A DNA stretch of 63,273 nucleotides from Bifidobacterium jacchi (GTDB lineage Bacteria; Actinomycetota; Actinomycetes; Actinomycetales; Bifidobacteriaceae), in NCBI RefSeq assembly GCF_009078285.1, contig NZ_RQSP01000010.1, positions 18,584 to 81,856 on the forward strand, in the 5' to 3' direction. A program made the position numbers and the translations under genes. Positions 25,358-33,679 of this stretch are shown here, piece by piece. The notes below the pieces were generated by a model. The model ran no database searches, had not been told where the DNA came from, and worked only from the letters and a program-made list of their open reading frames with translations. Positions within the stretch are counted from its first letter, which is position 1. Each line of letters opens with the position of its first letter.

Positions 25358-26668
25358 ATGAACCTCAGGAAGCGAATCCGCACCGGCCGCGACGACGCCG
25401 GCCGTGACGACGCCGGCCGTGACGACGCCGGCCGTCTGACATCCGGGCAAGCCGACATAGCCGCGCATGCCGGAGACGACGACATGCCGACCGTACCGAT
25501 TCCCGCGCGCCACGTCGTCACCACGTTCGACGCCGCGTCGCGGCATGAGCGCATCGAGAACAAGCCGCTGATGGTGCGCTTCCTGCGGCGCGTCATCACA
25601 CATGCCTTTGACGTGTGGCTGCGGATATCCACCACCATCGTGCGCGGTCTCAACTGGACGCCGCGCGTCGAACCGTACGTCGGATACGGCACCGACGACT
25701 ACTCCCGACTGATCTGTCGGACCGTCTACGCGCCCGCCCACCAGCGTTCCGACGAGCCGGTCCGAGGCATCTGGGGCATGCTCGCCGTTCCCGCGCCGCA
25801 TCGGCGGGTGCGCATCTCCATCGACGGCATGCCGTTGGAGACCGTGCAGGTCGGTGCCGCCGAGGTCTACGACAGAGTGGATCGCCGCCGCGAACGCAGC
25901 AGCGAATACGCGGCTTCCGACACGAGCGGATACCTGGATCTCGTCGCCGAGCACCGACTCGAGCCCGGCATCCACCGCGTCTCATACGCCGTCGAAGGGC
26001 GCAAACCCGTCGCCGCCGACCTGTTCACCGTGCCGGATGACGCTCGCGTGGGCATCATCTCCGACGTGGACGACACGATCATGATCACGCAGGCGCCCAC
26101 ATTGTGGAAGGCGGCCTACAACCTCCTGTTCCTCAGCCCCAAAAAGCGCGCCCCCGTGCCTGGCATGAGCGTGCTGTTCACCAAGCTGCAGGATCTCTTC
26201 CCGGATGCGCCGTTCTTCTACCTGTCCACGTCCCCGTGGAACGTCGAACGGCAGATCCGGCATTTCATCGCCGACCACGGCTACCCGGCCGGACCGCTGC
26301 TGCTGCGCGATCTCGATCCGCGCCCCAAGACGTTCATCCCGACCGGCGTGCAGCACAAACTCGAGTTCGCTGAACAGCTCATGGCCGACTTCCCCGACAT
26401 GCGCTTCATTCTCATCGGCGACGACGGGCAGAAGGATCCGACCACATACGCGACGATCACCAGACGATACCCGGGCCGAGTGCTCGCGATCGGCATCCGC
26501 CAGCTTTCCCCGCGAGAAAGCTCGCCGCTGTCGTCGATGGCGGGCATCACCGCGACGCAGCCGATTCCGGTCACCGATGTGCCGGTGTTCACCGGAACCA
26601 CCGGGTCGAATCTGATGAAGACCATGCTGCCGTATCTCAAGGCGCATCTCGCCGGCACGATCGACTGA
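25358..26668 (+). CDS. App1-like phosphatidate phosphatase (DUF2183)
   Basis: A 436-residue protein. The HAD-like motif I is clear in VGIISDVDDTIM near 235, followed by FYLSTSPWNV (motif II), LEFAEQLMADFP and FILIGDDGQKDP, the standard order in App1/DUF2183 proteins. Yeast App1 dephosphorylates phosphatidate; the bacterial substrate is unproven. Residues 9-24 are a tandem RDDAG repeat from three 15-bp units, (GACGACGCCGGCCGT), in an otherwise basic start. ATG 25358 is preceded only by a weak GAAGG. It is followed 80 bp later by oligopeptidase B. Confidence 0.85.
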   Translation: MNLRKRIRTGRDDAGRDDAGRDDAGRLTSGQADIAAHAGDDDMPTVPIPARHVVTTFDAASRHERIENKPLMVRFLRRVITHAFDVWLRISTTIVRGLNWTPRVEPYVGYGTDDYSRLICRTVYAPAHQRSDEPVRGIWGMLAVPAPHRRVRISIDGMPLETVQVGAAEVYDRVDRRRERSSEYAASDTSGYLDLVAEHRLEPGIHRVSYAVEGRKPVAADLFTVPDDARVGIISDVDDTIMITQAPTLWKAAYNLLFLSPKKRAPVPGMSVLFTKLQDLFPDAPFFYLSTSPWNVERQIRHFIADHGYPAGPLLLRDLDPRPKTFIPTGVQHKLEFAEQLMADFPDMRFILIGDDGQKDPTTYATITRRYPGRVLAIGIRQLSPRESSPLSSMAGITATQPIPVTDVPVFTGTTGSNLMKTMLPYLKAHLAGTID

Positions 26669-26749
26669 TTGATTTGGCTGTGATGCATCGCCGGCACATC
26701 GACCGACGAGCGCGCCGCACTGGGCCGTGAGGGTCGTATAATCTCCCTC

Positions 26750-29155
26750 ATGACCGATCAGCAGTTGCGCGATGTCAGCGAATCCGATGCCCCCGGCGAA
26801 CCGCCGCATGCGCCACGCATTCCCGAGCGCAGAACCATGCACGGCGACGTCTTCGCCGACCCCTATGCGTGGATGCGCGACCGGACGTCGCAGCAGACAC
26901 GCGATTTCATCGACGCGCAGAATGCCTACTGCGAGCAGCGCATGAAGCCGCTCGCCGGACTGCGCCGCACACTGTTCGACGAGCTCAAGTCGCGCGTGCA
27001 GCAGACCGACATGTCGGTGCCGACGCGCATCGACGACTACTGGTACTTCACGCGCACGATCGAAGGCGCGCAGTACGCGGTGCAATGCCGCATCCCCGTA
27101 CGCGGCGAGGACGACTGGGAGCCGCCGCACGTCGAGCAGGGCTCGGCGCCCGGATCGATGCCGGACGAACAGATTGTGTTCGACATGAACGCCGAAGCCA
27201 AGGGCCACGACTTCTTCCGCATCGGCGGCATGGACATCAGCCGGGACGGCCGATGGATGCTCTACGGCGTGGATTCGACCGGCGACGAGCGCTACGATTT
27301 CCGCATCCGCGACCTTGCGACCGGACGGGATCTGCCCGACCTCATGCCGTCGATCGGCGGCGCATGCCTGACTCCGGACGGCCGATGGGTGTTCTATATG
27401 GCTCTGGACGACGCGTGGCGGCCGTATGCGGTGTGGAGGCATCGCGTGGGCTCGCCGAGCGAGACGGACGTCGAGGTGTTCCACGAGCATGATGAACGCT
27501 TCTGGGTCGGCGTGGGGCTGAGCTTCGACGAGCGCAACGTGGTCATCGGCACCGGCTCGAAGACCTCCAGCGAAGTGCTGCTGCTGCCGGTCGCAACGCC
27601 CGAGGGACGTTTCGAGGCGTTCATTCCCCGCGCCGAGGACATCGAGTACGACGTGAGCTTCTCCTGTTTCGAGGGCGCCGGCGAGCATGGCGAGGACGTG
27701 CCGGTGGCGGTGGTGTGCCACAATGCGGTCAATCCGAATTTCGAGATCGATGTGGTCGATATGCGGTCGCATCGGCCGCCGTTCAGGCTGGGCGAAGGCA
27801 TGCGGGTGGCCGCCGGCTCGCCCTGCGGATGCGAGCGCGGCGACGCGGTGCAGGCGGGAGCGGCGACGCGTCCGATATCCGATGCCGCGCACATCACCGG
27901 CAATCCCGGGATTCTGGACGGCGCTCGCGGACTGGCGATCGAATCGATGGCCATACATCGGCATTTCGTGACGCTCGGCTACCGCGCGGATGGGCTGCCG
28001 CGCGTGGCGGTCATGAGCAAGGCGGATGCGGCCGCCGATTTTCTGGCTGGCCGACCGTGGCGGTTCCGCGAGATGATTCCGCCGGCGTTGGACGGCGACT
28101 GGGATGCGCCGGGCGGTGACGCGGATCGCGACGAACCGTCGGCCATGCGCGCACTCGACGGGCGGACGCACCGGCTGTACAGCATCGGCGCGGCGGGCAA
28201 TCCCTCATATGATGCGCCGCGCATGCGCTACTCGTTCTCCAGCTTCACTCGCCCCGGCGAACTGCGCGAACTCGATCCGGTCACCGGGCGGGATGTGCTG
28301 CTCAAGCGGGCGAGGGTGCTCGGCGATTTCGACGCGCGCGACTATATGGAGCGTCGCGTGTGGATCACCGCCCGCGACGGCGAACGCATTCCGGTGTCGC
28401 TGGTGTGGCGTCGGGGAAGGCTGTCGTGCCCGGCGCCGATGTTCATCACCGGATACGGCGCCTACGAGATCAGCTCCGATCCTGGATTCTCGGTGGCGCG
28501 GCTGAGCATGCTGGATCGCGGCGTGCTGTATGCCGTGCCGCATGTGCGCGGCGGCGGCGAGATGGGGCGCGCATGGTATGAGCAGGGTCGGCGTCTTGCC
28601 AAGCGGCACACATTCGAGGATTTCGTGGATGCGACCGCCGCCCTTGAGCATGCCGGACTCGCCGACCCCGCCCGCACCGTCGCCAATGGCGGTTCGGCGG
28701 GCGGTCTGCTCATGGGGGCGGTGGCGAACATGGCACCCGAGCTGTATGCCGGGATCGAGGCGGATGTGCCGTTCGTGGACGCGCTCACCTCGATTCTCGA
28801 CCCTTCGCTGCCATTGACCGTCACCGAGTGGGACGAATGGGGGGACCCGCTGCATGATGCCGACGTGTATCGCTATATGAAGTCGTATACGCCATATGAG
28901 AACGTACCCGCGCCCGGCTCCGAGGCGGCGGCGCGATTCCCGCGGATGTTCATCACCTCGTCGGTGAACGACACGCGAGTGCTGGTCACCGAGCCGCTCA
29001 AATGGACCGCGGCGCTTCAGCATGCGGGCATCGATGCGGTGCTGCGCGTGGAGACCGAGGCCGGTCATGGCGGGACCTCCGGGCGCTACCGGCAGTGGGA
29101 GGAGGTCTCGTATGAGAACGCGTGGTGTCTGTCGGTGATGGGCGTCGACCGTTGA
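26750..29155 (+). CDS. ptrB: Oligopeptidase B (prolyl oligopeptidase family)
   Basis: An 801-residue serine peptidase with the N-terminal beta-propeller opening ERRTMHGDVFADPYAWMRD and a C-terminal hydrolase domain. The catalytic triad is visible: Ser near 649 in NGGSAGGLLMGA, Asp near 740 in SSVNDTRV, His near 773 in EAGHGGTSGRY. The family cleaves short peptides, oligopeptidase B after Arg or Lys; cytoplasmic, with no signal peptide. It is somewhat longer than E. coli PtrB (about 690 residues), with extra sequence around 370-480. No strong ribosome site is seen before ATG 26750. Confidence 0.9.
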   Translation: MTDQQLRDVSESDAPGEPPHAPRIPERRTMHGDVFADPYAWMRDRTSQQTRDFIDAQNAYCEQRMKPLAGLRRTLFDELKSRVQQTDMSVPTRIDDYWYFTRTIEGAQYAVQCRIPVRGEDDWEPPHVEQGSAPGSMPDEQIVFDMNAEAKGHDFFRIGGMDISRDGRWMLYGVDSTGDERYDFRIRDLATGRDLPDLMPSIGGACLTPDGRWVFYMALDDAWRPYAVWRHRVGSPSETDVEVFHEHDERFWVGVGLSFDERNVVIGTGSKTSSEVLLLPVATPEGRFEAFIPRAEDIEYDVSFSCFEGAGEHGEDVPVAVVCHNAVNPNFEIDVVDMRSHRPPFRLGEGMRVAAGSPCGCERGDAVQAGAATRPISDAAHITGNPGILDGARGLAIESMAIHRHFVTLGYRADGLPRVAVMSKADAAADFLAGRPWRFREMIPPALDGDWDAPGGDADRDEPSAMRALDGRTHRLYSIGAAGNPSYDAPRMRYSFSSFTRPGELRELDPVTGRDVLLKRARVLGDFDARDYMERRVWITARDGERIPVSLVWRRGRLSCPAPMFITGYGAYEISSDPGFSVARLSMLDRGVLYAVPHVRGGGEMGRAWYEQGRRLAKRHTFEDFVDATAALEHAGLADPARTVANGGSAGGLLMGAVANMAPELYAGIEADVPFVDALTSILDPSLPLTVTEWDEWGDPLHDADVYRYMKSYTPYENVPAPGSEAAARFPRMFITSSVNDTRVLVTEPLKWTAALQHAGIDAVLRVETEAGHGGTSGRYRQWEEVSYENAWCLSVMGVDR

Positions 29156-29277
29156 GCGCCCAGTGCCGAGCGTCAGTGCTCAGCGCGGGGCGGCGACTCG
29201 TTGCGCCGCGCGTCCGCATGTCCACAAGCTGAGCGAACGCCGTACGGCATGTGGGCGTGCTAGTAGGCTCGCGTGCT

Positions 29278-30309
29278 ATGAGCAAGACATACACGATCGC
29301 CGTGATCCCCGGCGACGGCATTGGCAAGGAAGTCACCCCGTGGGCGCGCAAGGCTCTCGAAAAGGCCGCGCAGGGCGTTGCCGACTTCACCTATGAGCCC
29401 TTCGACCTCGGTGCCGAGCGCTATCTGCGCGACGGCGCGATTCTTCCCGACGACGAGCTTGAACGCATCAAGAAGACCGATGCGATTCTCCTCGGCGCTG
29501 TCGGCGATCCGCGCATCAAGGCGGGCATCCTGGAGCGCGGGCTGCTGCTGAAGCTGCGCTTCGCGCTCGATCAGTACGTGAATCTGCGCCCCTCCAAGCT
29601 GTACAAGGGCGTCACCTCGCCGCTCGCCAACCCCGGCGACATCGACTTCGTCGTCGTGCGTGAAGGCACCGAAGGCCTGTACTGCGGCGCGGGCGGCGCG
29701 GTTCGCCGCGGCACCCCGCAGGAGGTCGCCACCGAGGTGTCGATCAACACCGCGTACGGCGTCGAGCGCGTGGTGCGCTACGCCTTCGATCTGGCCATGA
29801 AGCGTCGCAAGCATGTCACGCTCGTGCACAAGAAGAACGTGCTCGTCAACGCCGGCGACATGTGGCAGCGCATCGTCGATCGCGTCGGCGAGGAATACCC
29901 CGAGGTCACGCACGACTATTCGCACATCGATGCGGCGACCATCTATCTGGTATCCGACCCGTCCCGATTCGACGTGATCCTGACCGACAACCTCTTCGGC
30001 GACATCCTCACCGACGAGGCGGGCGCGGTCGTCGGCGGCGTCGGCTATTCCGCGTCCGGCTGCATCAACGCGTCGAATGAGTATCCGTCCATGTTCGAGC
30101 CGATTCACGGCTCTGCCCCCGACATTGCCGGCAAGGGCATCGCGAATCCGACCGCGGCCATTCTGTCTGCCGCCATGCTTCTGGAGCATCTCGGCTTTGA
30201 CGATGCCGCCAAGCGCATTCATGCGGCGGTCGAGGCGGACATCGCCGAACTCGGATCCACTGCGCGCACGACCGAGCAGGTCGGCGAGGACATTCTCGCG
30301 CGCATCTGA
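29278..30309 (+). CDS. leuB: 3-Isopropylmalate dehydrogenase
   Basis: A 343-residue NAD-dependent dehydrogenase of leucine synthesis, oxidising and decarboxylating 3-isopropylmalate. It begins [19 protein letters not shown], and has [27 protein letters not shown], and the metal-binding and signature block [14 protein letters not shown]. This is the actinobacterial short form. The protein could in principle be another beta-decarboxylating dehydrogenase (tartrate or isocitrate), but [12 protein letters not shown] and [18 protein letters not shown] favour LeuB. No other leu genes adjoin. Confidence 0.93.
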   Translation: MSKTYTIAVIPGDGIGKEVTPWARKALEKAAQGVADFTYEPFDLGAERYLRDGAILPDDELERIKKTDAILLGAVGDPRIKAGILERGLLLKLRFALDQYVNLRPSKLYKGVTSPLANPGDIDFVVVREGTEGLYCGAGGAVRRGTPQEVATEVSINTAYGVERVVRYAFDLAMKRRKHVTLVHKKNVLVNAGDMWQRIVDRVGEEYPEVTHDYSHIDAATIYLVSDPSRFDVILTDNLFGDILTDEAGAVVGGVGYSASGCINASNEYPSMFEPIHGSAPDIAGKGIANPTAAILSAAMLLEHLGFDDAAKRIHAAVEADIAELGSTARTTEQVGEDILARI

Positions 30310-30356
30310 GCGTCTGGCGGCTGGTTCTGCAATGGTCGATCGCATGGCGGCATAGC

Positions 30357-31661
30357 GTGAAACACCTCGTGAAACAATCGGTGCAACAATCGGTGAGCGC
30401 ATCCGTAGGTGGGCCGGCGAGCCGGTCAGCGGAACCACCGGCCGGCCAGCCGACGAACCAGCCGGTGAACCAGTCAGCGAATCAGCCAGCGGATCATGGC
30501 GCGCTGCCTGTGCGGCGCGGCGAATGCAAGATGCCGGGCGGCAAGCTGGTCGGAGTGAACGTGTCCGTCCGCCCCTCGGATGGGCGGGCGGTGCGTTGCC
30601 GTCTGGACGGAGACTTCTTCGTCGAGGGCGACGATGCGGCGTCGCGTGCGCTGATCGAGGATATCGAACATGCGCTGATCGCCGGCGAGCCGGTGGAGCG
30701 GACGGTCGCACGCCACGCCGACGCGCGACTGATCGGCGCGAGTGCCGCCGCGATCGAAACGGCGTTTGCGCGGGCGACGGGTGTCGAATGCGCTGTCGGC
30801 GGCGACGGAAACGTGGCCGGTCACGTCGCGCCCGAATCCCAGCGTGGGCTCGATGTCGCCAATCAAAGCGCAGCACCTGCTGCCCGAGTCGATGTTCGCG
30901 TTGCTGCCCAAGCCGATGATTGTGGCAAAGCCCATATCAATAGTCGCGCCGGCGAAGCGGAACGATGGCGGGCGCGGTGGGCCGGCCTCAATCCGGTCGT
31001 CATCCATGATCGGCCGCGCACGCCGGCGGATCAGATGGCGATCGACGAGCAGTGGGCGCGCCAGGTCGCGTCGGGGCGGCGGCCTGCGACCATTCGATTC
31101 TGGGAATGGGCGGCACCCGCCGTGGTGGTCGGCCGGTTCCAGTCCATACCCGACGAAGTGCACGAGGCCGAGGCCGCGCGGGAGGGCATCGCGGTCGTCC
31201 GTCGCTGCACCGGCGGGGGAGCCATGTTCATCGAACCCGGCAACACGATCACCTATTCGCTGGTTGCGCCGCTGTCGTTCGTCGCCGATCTCGACGTCGT
31301 CTCCTCGTATCGGCTGTGCGACCAGTGGCTCATCGACGCGCTGCATGAATTGGGCATTGATGCCGTCTACTCCGGCATCAACGACATCTCGTCGCCGGTC
31401 GGCAAGATCGCGGGGGCCGCGCAGCGCCGATTCGCCGGGGTTGCTGGTGGTCCGGGATCGGTGCTGCATCACGTCACGCTCGCTTACGACATCGACGCGG
31501 CGAAGATGGGACGGGTGCTCAACACGTCGGCTGAGAAGATGAGCGACAAGGCGGTCCGCTCTGCCGTCAGACGCGTCGATCCGCTGCGATCCCAGACCGG
31601 ACTGCCACGCGAGGCCGTCATCGACGCCATGATGCGGCATCTCAAGGCGATGGCGCGCTGA
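30357..31661 (+). CDS. lplA: Lipoate-protein ligase with N-terminal accessory domain
   Basis: The C-terminal 270 residues are an LplA catalytic domain: DQMAIDEQWARQ, RRCTGGGAMFIEPGNTITYS and GKIAGAAQRRF, which carries the lysine that binds lipoyl-AMP. Residues 57-110 (CKMPGGKLVGVNVSV ... DGDFFVEGDD) resemble the small LplB/accessory domain that is a separate subunit in archaea. The region between is variable. The first 50 residues are a low-complexity Gln/Pro/Ser leader starting at GTG 30357; GTG 30510, right before the accessory domain, may be the real start. Its only visible substrate is GcvH at 23413. Confidence 0.88.
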   Translation: MKHLVKQSVQQSVSASVGGPASRSAEPPAGQPTNQPVNQSANQPADHGALPVRRGECKMPGGKLVGVNVSVRPSDGRAVRCRLDGDFFVEGDDAASRALIEDIEHALIAGEPVERTVARHADARLIGASAAAIETAFARATGVECAVGGDGNVAGHVAPESQRGLDVANQSAAPAARVDVRVAAQADDCGKAHINSRAGEAERWRARWAGLNPVVIHDRPRTPADQMAIDEQWARQVASGRRPATIRFWEWAAPAVVVGRFQSIPDEVHEAEAAREGIAVVRRCTGGGAMFIEPGNTITYSLVAPLSFVADLDVVSSYRLCDQWLIDALHELGIDAVYSGINDISSPVGKIAGAAQRRFAGVAGGPGSVLHHVTLAYDIDAAKMGRVLNTSAEKMSDKAVRSAVRRVDPLRSQTGLPREAVIDAMMRHLKAMAR

Positions 31662-31754
31662 CCGGGGCTGTGGGGAGTTTCGCCTAAAGTCGGCGTATAT
31701 CGCTATACTTGCTGCGGTTGAGATAGATTTTCCACGGTTTGGAGATACACGAAC

Positions 31755-32069
31755 ATGGCAGAAGATACCGAGGTCAAGACCAGCGAGACGTTCGGCACCG
31801 ATCCCACTCCGGACGGTCTGGCGAACCCGCCCATCGACGATCTCATGGAGCACGCCGACTCCAAGTACGCGCTGGCGATCTTCGCCGCCAAGCGCGCCCG
31901 TCAGATCAACTCCTACTTCACCCAGCTCAACGAGGGTCTGCTGCAGAACGTCGGCCCGCTGGTCGAATACCAGAATCAGGAGAAGCCGCTGTCCATCGCA
32001 TTCCGCGAGATCAACGAGGGTCTGCTTGAGGAGACCCTCGGCGAGGACGATCTGAGCGAAGGCAACTGA
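31755..32069 (+). CDS. rpoZ: RNA polymerase omega subunit
   Basis: A 104-residue protein with [28 protein letters not shown], the conserved omega core in which the subunit clamps the C-terminal tail of beta-prime. The C-terminal half ([18 protein letters not shown]) is the usual actinobacterial form. GGAG lies about 12 bases upstream of ATG 31755. It is followed by a terminator at 32179. Confidence 0.95.
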   Translation: MAEDTEVKTSETFGTDPTPDGLANPPIDDLMEHADSKYALAIFAAKRARQINSYFTQLNEGLLQNVGPLVEYQNQEKPLSIAFREINEGLLEETLGEDDLSEGN

Positions 32070-32178
32070 TCGCCGTCCGTCGGCGCAGTCGCTCAAACAG
32101 CGAACGAATTGTGGCGACACGCTTGCTCCGAGCATCAGCATCGGGTACAACTGGATAATCAGGAGCGAACAACAACGT

Positions 32179-32218
32179 AGGGCTCGCGCCGGCCGCAAGG
32201 TCAGGCACGAGCCTTTTT
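32179..32218 (+). terminator. Rho-independent terminator after rpoZ
   Basis: GGCTCG and CGAGCC pair around an interrupted GC-rich loop and are followed by a run of five T (CGAGCCTTTTT). It sits about 110 bp past the rpoZ stop. Confidence 0.75.
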
Positions 32219-32266
32219 CATAGCCTGTGCGATCCTGCAGTGAATAAAGAACAACCGTATCATTGT

Positions 32267-32292
32267 GCCCTGCGGCGAGCCTGCCGCAGGGC
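32267..32292 (+). promoter_or_regulatory. GC hairpin in the metK leader
   Basis: GCCCTGCGGC (32267-32276) and GCCGCAGGGC (32283-32292) form a perfect 10-bp stem with a six-base loop, ending 23 bases before the metK ATG. No T run follows. It does not match any SAM riboswitch fold I know; it could affect translation. Confidence 0.5.
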
Positions 32293-32315
32293 GATAAGTC
32301 CGAAAGAGGGATGAT

Positions 32316-33542
32316 ATGACGAATCGGGAGCGCAAGCTCATCTCCGCCGAATCCGTGACCGAAGGCCACCCCGACAAGGTCTGCGACCAGATCTCCGACG
32401 AAATCCTCGACGATCTGCTGCGGCAGGACCCGCAGTCGCACGTCGCCGTCGAAACCAGCGCCGCGACCGGCGTGTTTCTCGTGTTCGGCGAGGTGACGTC
32501 CGAAGGATACGTGGACGTGCAGGCCAAGGTGCGCCAGACCCTGCGTCGCATCGGCTACACCAGTTCTGAGGTCGGCCTCGACGCCGACTCGTGCGGCGTG
32601 ATCGTCGCGATCACCGGCCAGAGCGCCGAGATCAATCAGGGCGTCGCCCGCCTCAGCGGACAGGAGGAGTCCGAGGCCAGCCGCGAGGAGCGCTACGAGG
32701 CGCAGGGAGCCGGCGACCAGGGCGTGATGTTCGGCTACGCCACCGACGAGACGGACGTGCTCATGCCGCTGCCGATTCATCTGGCGCATCGCCTTGCCTA
32801 CCGTCTGGCCGAAGTGCGCAAGAGCGGCGAAGTCGCGCATCTGCGTCCGGATGGCAAGACGCAGGTCACCATCGAATACGACGAAGACAACAATCCGCTG
32901 CGCGTCGACACCGTGCTCATCTCCACCCAGCACGACCCCGAGGCCACGCAGGAATGGCTGCGCGGCCAGCTCAAGGAGCACGTCATCGATCCGGTGCTCG
33001 ACGAGGTGCTTGGCGACAAGGTCCGTCACGACGACTACCGTCAGCTGGTCAACCCGACCGGCTCGTTCATTCTGGGCGGTCCGGCCGCCGACGCCGGTCT
33101 GACCGGTCGCAAGATCATCGTCGACACATACGGCGGCGCGGCGCACCACGGCGGCGGCGCGTTCAGCGGCAAGGATCCGTCCAAGGTGGACCGTTCCGCC
33201 GCCTACGCGACCCGCTGGGTGGCCAAGAACATCGTGGCGGCCGGCCTTGCGCATCGCGTCGAGGTACAGGTGGCGTACGCGATCGGCGTGGCCGACCCGG
33301 TGTCCATCAACGTCGAGACGTTCGGCACCGAGATCGGCGGCGTGACCCGCGATCAGATCCAGCAGGCGGTGCGCAAGGTGTTCGATCTGCGTCCGGCGGC
33401 GATCATCGACGAACTCGACCTCAAGCGTCCGATCTATGCGAAGACCGCGGCATACGGCCACTTCGGCCGCACCGACGCCGACTTCACGTGGGAGCGCACC
33501 GACAAGGTGGACGAGCTCAAGGCGGCCATCGCCGCTCTGTGA
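32316..33542 (+). CDS. metK: S-adenosylmethionine synthetase
   Basis: A 408-residue enzyme that joins ATP and methionine. All signatures are present: [16 protein letters not shown] (ATP and metal), [16 protein letters not shown], and [19 protein letters not shown]. The length is normal. AAAGAGGGATG lies just upstream of ATG 32316. A GC hairpin precedes it. It is followed by the PriA-like gene and then by fmt, a familiar actinobacterial order. Confidence 0.96.
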   Translation: MTNRERKLISAESVTEGHPDKVCDQISDEILDDLLRQDPQSHVAVETSAATGVFLVFGEVTSEGYVDVQAKVRQTLRRIGYTSSEVGLDADSCGVIVAITGQSAEINQGVARLSGQEESEASREERYEAQGAGDQGVMFGYATDETDVLMPLPIHLAHRLAYRLAEVRKSGEVAHLRPDGKTQVTIEYDEDNNPLRVDTVLISTQHDPEATQEWLRGQLKEHVIDPVLDEVLGDKVRHDDYRQLVNPTGSFILGGPAADAGLTGRKIIVDTYGGAAHHGGGAFSGKDPSKVDRSAAYATRWVAKNIVAAGLAHRVEVQVAYAIGVADPVSINVETFGTEIGGVTRDQIQQAVRKVFDLRPAAIIDELDLKRPIYAKTAAYGHFGRTDADFTWERTDKVDELKAAIAAL

Positions 33543-33679
33543 TGCCGTGACCGCCGCTCTGTAGGCGCATGCTGCAATGAGCGGCCGTGCAGCCGGTGGC
33601 GCCGCCGGTGGTGGCGCGCCGATCAACCGATCAACACACTGATCAAGGCGCCGATCAGCGCGCCTATTATGATGGGCGC

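Noticed and set aside
25982..28171. 729-residue ORF on the minus strand
   Set aside because: Antisense to the App1-like gene and oligopeptidase B; no recognisable protein.
32221..32315. SAM riboswitch
   Set aside because: Only a single hairpin is clear; the multi-helix junctions of SAM-I, SAM-II or SAM-IV classes were not found.
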